Source: Pseudomonadales bacterium (GTDB lineage Bacteria > Pseudomonadota > Gammaproteobacteria > Pseudomonadales > Pseudohongiellaceae). Taken from it: 27,500 bases of DNA. Where the stretch lies: contig JACKOK010000008.1 of NCBI GenBank assembly GCA_024234365.1, forward strand, positions 1 to 27,500. The letters run 5' to 3'. The notes below the pieces were generated by a model. The model had not been told where the DNA came from. It did no database searches and saw nothing but the letters and a program-made list of their open reading frames with translations. Below, piece by piece: positions 6,498 through 12,899 of this stretch (positions are counted from its first letter, which is position 1; each line of letters starts with the position of its first letter). The position numbers and the translations under genes are program-made.

Positions 6498-6547
6498 GCC
6501 CCCGAAACATTGCCGATGGATGCTGCCATCGCCAGTGTTCCGGGGGC
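6498..6547 (+). terminator. Large hairpin terminator after the ArsA-type ATPase gene
   Basis: Arm 6498-6509 (GCCCCCGAAACA) pairs with 6536-6547 with one mismatch. An inner perfect 6-bp stem CGATGG/CCATCG closes on a 6-nt loop. The T-rich string CTTTGTTT follows. This most likely ends the 2960-6414 operon and insulates the receptor unit. The text CTGCCCCCGAAAC also resembles a cobalamin-riboswitch core, but see the rejected list. Confidence 0.55.
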
Positions 6548-6556
6548 CTTTGTTTC

Positions 6557-6592
6557 TGGCGGGTTGTCAAAACCGCCAAACGCGTGGATACT
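6557..6592 (+). promoter_or_regulatory. Predicted promoter and palindromic operator of the metal-receptor unit
   Basis: TTGTCA (6564-6569), a 17-bp spacer and GATACT (6587-6592) form a reasonable sigma70 promoter, with transcription from about 6599. The palindrome TGGCGG...CCGCCA (6557 to about 6578) covers the -35 box, which is a typical repressor position. It does not match the Zur or Fur box consensus. Confidence 0.4.
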
Positions 6593-6629
6593 GCCGTCCA
6601 TGACGACATCGAGCCTGCAGGGAATGCCA

Positions 6630-6908
6630 ATGAAACGGGGTGCTGCCAAGTACCTTGCCCTGATCTTTGCGCTCGTACTTCTGGTCTTTCAAAGCAGCAC
6701 CCTGGTGCATTCGCACAACGGGGACCTGAACAAACATCTCGACTGTACGTTCTGTCTGCATCTCGGCTCTGGCCACGATGCGCTGCCCACAACGGCCCCC
6801 ATACTGACTATCCCACCGCTGCGGCATGAGTACGCGGCTGTGTTTGCGGCGCCGGTCGTGTTTGCTCGCGTTCCGGCCAACTCCCGCGCTCCTCCCCTGT
6901 ACTCGTAA
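6630..6908 (+). CDS. Small exported His/Cys-rich protein (DUF2946-like)
   Basis: The 92-residue product begins with a signal peptide or membrane anchor: MKRGAAKY, then a hydrophobic stretch to about residue 26. The exported part carries H27, H29, H36, C39, C42, H44 and H49, the last group in the order CTFCLH. This HxH...CxxCxH cluster is typical of DUF2946-like proteins, which often lie beside TonB-dependent copper or zinc receptors; I infer periplasmic metal binding. ATG 6630 was chosen because AGGGA (6619-6623) lies 6 nt upstream and the signal peptide starts there; the open frame extends upstream to 6510 without signal-like sequence. The next gene is the TonB receptor 112 bp downstream, so the two are probably co-transcribed. 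Confidence 0.72.
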   Translation: MKRGAAKYLALIFALVLLVFQSSTLVHSHNGDLNKHLDCTFCLHLGSGHDALPTTAPILTIPPLRHEYAAVFAAPVVFARVPANSRAPPLYS

Positions 6909-7020
6909 ACCTTTTGCCCCGCCTGTGCGCGGGCCCAGTCTGGTATGTGTCCTGGAAAACCATGTTTGTGGGAACAGGACCATGTTGTATGCCACCCGTT
7001 TTCGAGTACGAGAGGTCGCT

Positions 7021-9144
7021 ATGCGTCATTCCAAACCCTTATTCAGATTCCATGCTTTAACGCTTGCCGTTGCGGCGGGCAGCGCGCAGTGGGTCTGCGC
7101 CCAGGAACTCCACAACGATGATGCTGTGGAAGAAATTATCGTCACCTCCAGTTTGCAGCAGTCCCGCGCGGAGACTGCCTTGCCGGTGAATGTCCTCAGC
7201 GGTGAAGCCCTGAGGGAGAAAGCCTCCAGCACGCTGGGCGATACCCTGAAGGAGCTGGTGGGGGTCAACAGTGCCTCCTTTGGCTCCGGTGTCGGCCTGC
7301 CGGTGATTCGTGGGCAGAGCGGCAGCCGGGTGCAGGTGTTGCAGGGAGGTGTCAGCAATATGGATGCCTCTGCCATCAGCCCGGATCATGCCAACAGCGT
7401 GGAGGCGGCACTGGCCGAACGTATAGAAGTCGTGCGTGGCCCGGCAACGCTGCTCTATGGCAACGGGGCGATTGGTGGGGTGGTCAATGTGATCGATAAC
7501 CGCATTCCCTCCGAACAGATTCAGGCCCTGACCGGGCTGGTGGAAACCCGCCACAATTCCGTTTCGGATCAACAGACGAGTGTTCTGAAACTTGAAGGTG
7601 GCAGCGGTTCGTTTGCCTTCCACCTGGACGGCACCTACCGCGAAAGCAACGACACCACGATTCCCGGGTTTGCCGTGAACCCTGCTACCGTGGATATGGA
7701 CGACGAGGAAGCGATGGAGCAATTGCTGGACAGCAAGGGCAAGATCGGCAACTCCTCCACCCGCGCCCATGCCAATACCCTGGGGCTGTCCTGGGTGACG
7801 CAGGAGGGATATCTGGGCATTGCCGCCGAACATCTGGAAAGCAATTACGGCCTGCCTGCTGCCGCTCACCCTCATCATGAAGAGGAGGGGTTTGAACACG
7901 CTGCCGAGGAGGAGGGGGCTCACGAGGAAGAGGCGGGAATTCGCATCGCCATGCATCAGGATCGCTACGACTTTGAAGGGGAGCGCAGCCTGAACGGTTT
8001 TTTCTCCCAGATACAGGGGAAATTCAGCGTGGTGGACTATGAGCATGCCGAGATCGAGGGCGATGGCGCGCTGGGTACCGTGTATGCCAACAAGGGACGA
8101 GAGGGGCGCTTTACGCTCACGCACAGCCCCATCGGAGGCCTGCAGGGGGTGACGGGTTTACAGATTGGCCGCAAATCTTTCAGCGCCATCGGTGAGGAAG
8201 CCTATATCGCCAGGACGGACAGCGAGTCCCTTGGTCTGTTCTCGGTGCAGAATCTGGACGTGGGCAATACCACCTATGAGTTTGGCCTGCGGGCGGAGCG
8301 GCAGGAACTGAACCAGGCGGGCTCGGCCTGTGACGACAGCACCAGCAGCCTCAGTGGCAGCGCCTCCGCTCTGTGGCGGCTGCGCGACGACACCAATCTG
8401 ATGGTGGCGCTGGCGCACTCCCAGCGTGCTGCTGGAGTGGAGGAGCGTTTCTCCAATATCGACAACAGCACCTGCCGGGAGTTTGCCGGGCAGGATCTGA
8501 TTGCCCACGCGGCCACGCAGCGCCTGGAGATCGGTGATCCGGCGGCAGACAAGGAGCGCTCCACCAATATCGAAATAGGCCTGCGTCGCCATATGGGCAG
8601 CCTCACCGGAGACCTCAACCTGTTCTATAACGACATCAAGGATTATCTGTATATGCGGGATACTGGCGTCTATGTAGACGAGGTACAGATTGCCCGCATG
8701 AGCCAGGAAGACGCCGTGTTCCGGGGTGTTGAGGTGGAGATGTCGATGCCGGTGAGCCGCAATGACCGGCAGATGACGCAGCTGTCGCTGTTCGGCGACT
8801 ATGTGCGGGCGACGCTGGACAGCAACGGCAATGTGCCGCGTATTCCTGCGCTACGAGTGGGGGCAGAGGTGTCCCATGCGCACTCCAACTGGCAGTACAA
8901 GCTGCGTGCAACACGGGTATCGGCGCAGAAAAAGACCGCGTTGAACGAGACGAGTAGCGGTGCCTACACGTTGCTCAATGCGTCTGTGGATTATCACGTC
9001 AGCAGCGGTGAACAGGCCCTGACAATATTTGGCAAGGCAACAAACCTGCTGGATGAGAAAATCCGCAACCATACCTCGGTGCTGAAGGATGTAGCGCCCG
9101 AAGCCGGGCGCGCGCTGGTGCTGGGGATGCGTTTCGAGTTCTGA
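7021..9144 (+). CDS. TonB-dependent outer-membrane receptor with His/Glu-rich loop (ZnuD-like)
   Basis: The 707-residue protein is an outer-membrane beta-barrel receptor driven by TonB. Residues 1-27 are a signal peptide (cleavage after VCA), and the TonB box is EEIIVTSS (37-44). A plug follows with NVLSGEALREK and VRGPATLLYGNGAIGGVVNV, and the barrel ends in the terminal phenylalanine LGMRFEF. An extracellular loop at residues 283-312 is packed with His and Glu (HPHHEEE, EHAAEEE, AHEEE). Such loops mark zinc receptors of the ZnuD type, so zinc uptake is the favoured role, with copper or nickel possible. ATG 7021 follows GAGAGGT and opens the signal peptide; the open frame extends upstream to 6826, but that part overlaps the small His/Cys gene. 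The stop TGA abuts the stop of convergent bamE with no gap (TGATCA). Confidence 0.9.
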   Translation: MRHSKPLFRFHALTLAVAAGSAQWVCAQELHNDDAVEEIIVTSSLQQSRAETALPVNVLSGEALREKASSTLGDTLKELVGVNSASFGSGVGLPVIRGQSGSRVQVLQGGVSNMDASAISPDHANSVEAALAERIEVVRGPATLLYGNGAIGGVVNVIDNRIPSEQIQALTGLVETRHNSVSDQQTSVLKLEGGSGSFAFHLDGTYRESNDTTIPGFAVNPATVDMDDEEAMEQLLDSKGKIGNSSTRAHANTLGLSWVTQEGYLGIAAEHLESNYGLPAAAHPHHEEEGFEHAAEEEGAHEEEAGIRIAMHQDRYDFEGERSLNGFFSQIQGKFSVVDYEHAEIEGDGALGTVYANKGREGRFTLTHSPIGGLQGVTGLQIGRKSFSAIGEEAYIARTDSESLGLFSVQNLDVGNTTYEFGLRAERQELNQAGSACDDSTSSLSGSASALWRLRDDTNLMVALAHSQRAAGVEERFSNIDNSTCREFAGQDLIAHAATQRLEIGDPAADKERSTNIEIGLRRHMGSLTGDLNLFYNDIKDYLYMRDTGVYVDEVQIARMSQEDAVFRGVEVEMSMPVSRNDRQMTQLSLFGDYVRATLDSNGNVPRIPALRVGAEVSHAHSNWQYKLRATRVSAQKKTALNETSSGAYTLLNASVDYHVSSGEQALTIFGKATNLLDEKIRNHTSVLKDVAPEAGRALVLGMRFEF

Positions 9145-9573
9145 TCAGGTGTTGGAGGGGCTTGCCGGAGTGCCGGGTGTGGCTTCGGCAGTGCTCTCTT
9201 CGCTCGGTTTGAAGTCCCCGGTGAAGTGGGTGAGCATGTCGTTCTCGAAGTACATGGTGATCCGCTCCTGCCCGCGCACACCGCCGCCGGGCTGATAGCT
9301 GTACACATAGTCCCAGCGATCCTGATTGAAGGGGTCGCGCACAAGGGGTGTGCCCATCACGAAAACCACCTGACGCTTGGTCATGCCCGGACGCAACTGG
9401 TCGACCATCTCCTGGGTGATGATGTTGCCCTGCTGAATATCAATCTTGTACACCCCCGGGAAATGCAGACGCGGCAGGCCGCAGGCGCTGAGGGTGGCAA
9501 GGAGGCACAGGGCAATGCCCAGGCGCAGGGTGCGACAGGGCGGTGAGGAAAAGGTCTGTTGCAACAATGGCAT
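9145..9573 (-). CDS. bamE: Outer-membrane assembly lipoprotein BamE (OmlA/SmpA)
   Basis: BamE is a small lipoprotein of the BAM complex that inserts beta-barrel proteins into the outer membrane. The 142-residue product has a hydrophobic signal and lipobox LSAC, with C31 as the lipidated residue. The family core follows: PGVYKIDIQQGN, LRPGMTKRQVVFVMGTP, WDYVYSYQPGG and the YFENDML strand. The C-terminal tail is rich in Glu, Pro, Thr and Ser. Its stop codon abuts that of the convergent TonB receptor. It is divergent from fur, the usual arrangement in Pseudomonas. Confidence 0.95.
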   Translation of the reverse strand: MPLLQQTFSSPPCRTLRLGIALCLLATLSACGLPRLHFPGVYKIDIQQGNIITQEMVDQLRPGMTKRQVVFVMGTPLVRDPFNQDRWDYVYSYQPGGGVRGQERITMYFENDMLTHFTGDFKPSEESTAEATPGTPASPSNT

Positions 9574-9593
9574 AGCGTTTCTCGGTCGGTGGA

Positions 9594-9608
9594 GGCACTG
9601 GCAGTGCC
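9594..9608. repeat. Short palindrome in the bamE-fur intergenic region
   Basis: GGCACTG and CAGTGCC are perfect 7-bp arms around a single G. It lies between the divergent bamE and fur genes, about 20 bp from the bamE start, where an operator could act. It is not a Fur box. CATAAT at 9644-9649 is a possible -10 for fur, but no convincing -35 accompanies it. Confidence 0.35.
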
Positions 9609-9752
9609 GGGCCGCTCAGCTTTCATCTGCTCGGGTTACGGGGCATAATACCTGACCTGCACCGTGGGTCAATGCACAAGCGCAGCGTACGCGAGGGCTT
9701 GATCCAGGGGGTTCTTCCGGCAGCGATTGCTGCGACCGACCAAGAGAATAAC

Positions 9753-10175
9753 ATGCCTTCTGAAACACAAGAGTTACGCAAAGCCGGCCTCAAGGTCACG
9801 CTTCCTCGTGTCAAGATTCTGCAGCTGCTGGAGAATTCCGAGACCCGCCACCTGAGCGCCGAGGACGTTTACAAGGCCCTGATCGAGGCGGAAGAAGATG
9901 TGGGCCTGGCAACGGTCTACCGCGTTCTGACCCAGTTTGAAGACGCCGGTCTGGTCATGCGCCATCACTTCGAGGGCGGGCACTCTGTCTTCGAACTCAG
10001 CAATATGGATCATCACGACCATCTGGTCTGCAGCAAATGCGGGCTGGTGGAAGAGTTCTTTGATGAGACGATTGAAGAGCAGCAGGAAAAGATTGCCGCC
10101 AAGTTCGGTTTCGAGATTACCGACCACAGCCTGTACCTGTACGGGATCTGCAAGGAGTGCCAGGCGGCCTCCTGA
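9753..10175 (+). CDS. fur: Ferric uptake regulator Fur
   Basis: Fur represses iron-uptake genes when loaded with Fe2+. The 140-residue protein starts with the expected MPSETQELRKAGLKVTLPR. It has the winged-helix recognition segment LATVYRVLTQFEDAGLV (52-68), the metal ligands HH (71-72) and HHDH (87-90), C93 and C96 in CSKCG, and C133/C136 in CKEC. ATG 9753 was chosen to match the family N-terminus; the frame is open upstream to 9672. It is convergent with recN, and the stops abut with no gap (TGATCA at 10173-10178). The remembered bamE-fur-recN order supports Fur rather than Zur. Confidence 0.96.
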   Translation: MPSETQELRKAGLKVTLPRVKILQLLENSETRHLSAEDVYKALIEAEEDVGLATVYRVLTQFEDAGLVMRHHFEGGHSVFELSNMDHHDHLVCSKCGLVEEFFDETIEEQQEKIAAKFGFEITDHSLYLYGICKECQAAS

Positions 10176-11858
10176 TCAGGCGTTCAGCATTTCCTGCGCA
10201 TGGGCGAGCGATTCCGGGGTAAAACCATCATTGCCGGTTTCACCGCCCAGCATGCGGGCGATCTCCCTTACCTTCTCCCCGTCATCCAGCTCCCGGATAT
10301 GAGTGCCTGTCTGGCCGGGCACCGATTTGCTGACAAACAGATGCGTGTGCCCCTGACTGGCAACCTGGGCCTGATGGGTCACACACAAGACCTGCCCCTG
10401 TGAACCCAGCTGTCGCAGCAGGGTGCCAACGGCGCGGGCCACACCCCCGCCGATGCCGACATCCACCTCATCAAATACCAGGGTCGGAATGGCCGAGGTC
10501 TGGGCCGTGATGACCTGAATGGCGAGCGAGATACGCGAGAGCTCCCCCCCGGAGGCGATCTTGATCAGCGGCCGTGCCGGCTGCCCGGGATTGGTGCTGA
10601 CCAGAAACTCCACGGATTCGAGCCCGCCTGCGCTGGGTTGCTCCTTGCCTGCGGGGCTGAGTTCCACTTGCAGGCGAGCCTGGCTCATGCCCAGTTCGGC
10701 GATCTGTTGATTGATCTGTTGCGCCAGTTTGGCAGCGCCCTCGGCCCGGCGCGTGCTGAGTTGTGCAGCGACGTCCTGATAGGCCGCGCGTAGCTTTTTG
10801 TCTTCTGCTTCATGGCGGGCCAGCGCCTCGTCGCTGTGCTCCATGGCCGTGAGCTGCTCGCGCAGCGAGGCATGGAGTGCGGTGAGTTCCTCGGGCCGGC
10901 ATTTGTGTTTGCGCGCCATCTGGTGCACATCCCCCAGGCGCTGGTTGATTTCCTCCAGCCGCTGCGGGTTGGCTTCAAAACTGTCAATGCCGTGGCGCAG
11001 TTCGCGGATGGCTTCCTCCACCTGGATGGCGGCATTGCCCAGCATGTCGGCGACAGCCTCCAGGGCGGGGGTTCTGACCTGCAGCTCATGCAGCAGGCCA
11101 AGCGCCTGTTGCAAGCCTGCCTGCAGGTTCATGTCTTCCCCTTCCGCGCACAGGTCCAGCAGTTGCTGGGCGGCGGCGAGGCTGGTGTCTGCGCTGCTGA
11201 GCAGCTTGTACTCGCCTTCCAGCGCCTCCAGCTCTCCTTCCTGCAGGGCGAGTTCGTCCAGTTCTCGCAATTGATAACTGAGCAGTTCCTGCTGCGCGGC
11301 AACGCTGTCGGATTGTTCCCGCAGGGCGGCCATCTGATCGAAGTTGCGGCGCCAGTCGCGGGAGACACGGCGTACGTCCTCCAGCAGCGCGTGCTCACCG
11401 ATAAAGGCATCCAGCAGGCGTTGATGGGTGGCGCGGTTGAGCAGGGACTGGTGCTCGTGCTGGCTGTGGATATCTATCAGCATTTCCCCCACCGTCTTGA
11501 GCACCTGCATGGTGACCGGGTAGCCATTGACCCAGGCCTTGGAGCGGCCATCGTCGGTGACCACGCGGCGCAGCAGGCACAATTCCGGTTCGTCCTCGCT
11601 GAGCAGTTCGTTGTCGGCCAGCCAGTCCCGCGCCAGTGCCTGGTCGCGGGTGTCGAAATGGGCACTGATGTCGGTACGTGAGGCCCCGCTGCTGATGACG
11701 CCCTTGTCTGCGCGATCGCCCAGTGCCAGGCCCAGCGCGCCCAGGATGATGGATTTGCCGGCACCGGTTTCGCCGGTGATGACGGTCATGCCGGGGCGGA
11801 ATTCAATTTCCAGCGTGTCAACGATGGCATAGTGGCGGATGGATAACTGGCTCAGCAT
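10176..11858 (-). CDS. recN: DNA repair protein RecN
   Basis: RecN is an SMC-like ATPase that acts at DNA double-strand breaks. The 560-residue protein has the Walker A motif GETGAGKS (29-36) and long coiled-coil arms rich in Glu, Gln, Leu and Arg, from about residue 150 to 370. An ABC signature region near ASGGELSRISLA is followed by the Walker B motif VFDEVD (about 461-466). The length matches the family (about 555). The gene has its own promoter upstream and is not part of the grpE operon, which diverges from it. Confidence 0.96.
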   Translation of the reverse strand: MLSQLSIRHYAIVDTLEIEFRPGMTVITGETGAGKSIILGALGLALGDRADKGVISSGASRTDISAHFDTRDQALARDWLADNELLSEDEPELCLLRRVVTDDGRSKAWVNGYPVTMQVLKTVGEMLIDIHSQHEHQSLLNRATHQRLLDAFIGEHALLEDVRRVSRDWRRNFDQMAALREQSDSVAAQQELLSYQLRELDELALQEGELEALEGEYKLLSSADTSLAAAQQLLDLCAEGEDMNLQAGLQQALGLLHELQVRTPALEAVADMLGNAAIQVEEAIRELRHGIDSFEANPQRLEEINQRLGDVHQMARKHKCRPEELTALHASLREQLTAMEHSDEALARHEAEDKKLRAAYQDVAAQLSTRRAEGAAKLAQQINQQIAELGMSQARLQVELSPAGKEQPSAGGLESVEFLVSTNPGQPARPLIKIASGGELSRISLAIQVITAQTSAIPTLVFDEVDVGIGGGVARAVGTLLRQLGSQGQVLCVTHQAQVASQGHTHLFVSKSVPGQTGTHIRELDDGEKVREIARMLGGETGNDGFTPESLAHAQEMLNA

Positions 11859-11922
11859 GGGGGTGTTGGAATCCGTGAATTGGCGTCAGGCTACCGAGCC
11901 TGGCGGGGTAGGCAGCGCAGTG

Positions 11923-11952
11923 AATATAGCCTATCCGGGGACATCTTGTCAG
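11923..11952 (-). promoter_or_regulatory. Sigma70 promoter of recN
   Basis: On the minus strand CTGACA (11952-11947), an 18-bp spacer and TATATT (11928-11923) match consensus at five of six bases in each box. Transcription would begin near 11917, leaving a leader of about 60 nt. Confidence 0.5.
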
Positions 11953-12006
11953 TGGGCCTGCGTGCCGGAACTGCCCGCGTGAGCGTGAGATTTCTGCGCG
12001 GGCTGG

Positions 12007-12034
12007 CTTGAAGTTCCGGGTATTGCCCCCATAT
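12007..12034 (+). promoter_or_regulatory. Sigma32 (heat-shock) promoter of grpE
   Basis: CTTGAA (12007-12012), a 14-bp spacer and CCCCATAT (12027-12034) match the RpoH consensus almost perfectly. Transcription would begin near 12041, giving a leader of about 80 nt before the grpE start at 12123. Confidence 0.85.
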
Positions 12035-12122
12035 CGGCCTGCAAACCGGATTTTGATGATCCTGGGCTGAACTGAACAGGCCGCCTGCCAGGGCGGTAAT
12101 CCCGGAAATACAAGGTGACACA

Positions 12123-12722
12123 ATGAACGAGAACAAAGACGAGCAGGGCATGAACCCACAGGATGAGGCAATGGATGCACAGGATCTGAACGAGACCCAG
12201 GCGGGTCAGGAAGCGCAATCTCCGCTGGAAGAAGCCCTGCAGAAGCTGGCCCAGGCGGAACTGGTCATCGCCCACCAGAAGGATGAGGTGCTGCGTGTGC
12301 AAGCCGAGATGCAGAACCTGCGCCGCCGCACGGAGCAGGACGTGGAAAAGGCGCACAAGTTTGGCCAGGAGCGCATGAGCAGCGAACTGCTGGCGGTGAT
12401 GGACAATCTGGAGCGTGCGCTACAGGTGAATGTGGACCGTGAGAATGAGTCCGTGAAGTCCCTGCTGCAGGGGGTGGAGCTGACCCTGAAGAGTTTTGTG
12501 GACTGTTTCCGCAAGTTTGGGATTGAGCAGATCGACCCGCTGGGTGAGCCCTTTGATCCGCAACTGCATCAGGCCATGACCCTGCAGGAGAACCCGAATG
12601 TGGAGCCCAATACCGTCACTGCGGTGATGCAGAAGGGCTATTCCCTGCACGGCCGTGTGCTGCGCCCCGCCATGGTCATGGTGTCCAAGGCAAGCGCTGC
12701 CCCGGTGGATGAAAAAGTGTGA
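12123..12722 (+). CDS. grpE: Nucleotide exchange factor GrpE
   Basis: GrpE releases ADP from DnaK and so resets the chaperone cycle. The 199-residue protein has an acidic, Gln-rich N-terminus, a long coiled coil centred on ALQKLAQAELVIAHQKDEVLRVQAEMQNLRRR (written in parts: AEMQNLRRRT is the family signature near 61-70), and a C-terminal beta domain ending near GRVLRPAMVMVSKA. AAGGTG (12112-12117) is a good Shine-Dalgarno. It is the first gene of the grpE-dnaK-dnaJ block and follows a clear sigma32 promoter. Confidence 0.96.
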   Translation: MNENKDEQGMNPQDEAMDAQDLNETQAGQEAQSPLEEALQKLAQAELVIAHQKDEVLRVQAEMQNLRRRTEQDVEKAHKFGQERMSSELLAVMDNLERALQVNVDRENESVKSLLQGVELTLKSFVDCFRKFGIEQIDPLGEPFDPQLHQAMTLQENPNVEPNTVTAVMQKGYSLHGRVLRPAMVMVSKASAAPVDEKV

Positions 12723-12731
12723 GCCGAAGTA

Positions 12732-12777
12732 TGGCCACCACTTGAAATTGTTCCGAACGGGCCAATATAGGTGGCCA
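12732..12777. repeat. 8-bp inverted repeat enclosing the dnaK promoter
   Basis: TGGCCACC (12732-12739) is mirrored perfectly by GGTGGCCA (12770-12777) with a 30-bp interval that is exactly the sigma32-like promoter. It is not the CIRCE element of HrcA. As RNA from grpE it could form a long-loop hairpin; as DNA it could be a dyad operator. Confidence 0.55.
12741..12768 (+). promoter_or_regulatory. Sigma32-like promoter of dnaK
   Basis: CTTGAA (12741-12746, followed by A) and, after 14 bp, GCCAATAT (12761-12768). The -35 is perfect and the -10 is degenerate relative to CCCCATNT. It would allow dnaK expression separate from grpE. Confidence 0.55.
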
Positions 12778-12899
12778 GAAGCCAGGAAAATTCCGCAATA
12801 AAGCGGCGGAACTCCGTTGGCACACAGTGAAACGAATTTATTGAAAACAGCACGTCCGGCAGCAGCCCGCTGGCCGGTCCTGCAAGTGGAGAAACGAGA

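Noticed and set aside
6439..6560. Cobalamin riboswitch upstream of the TonB receptor
   Set aside because: CTGCCCCCGAAAC and GCCAGTG resemble riboswitch pieces, but the conserved upstream GGGAA...GGTG core and correct B12 box are absent, and the C- and G-runs simply pair with each other as a terminator-like hairpin.
11900..11915. LexA (SOS) box at the recN start site
   Set aside because: CTG-N10-CAG is present at the right place, but the core is GCGGGGTAGG rather than A/T-rich, and the outer CTGT/ACAG bases do not match.
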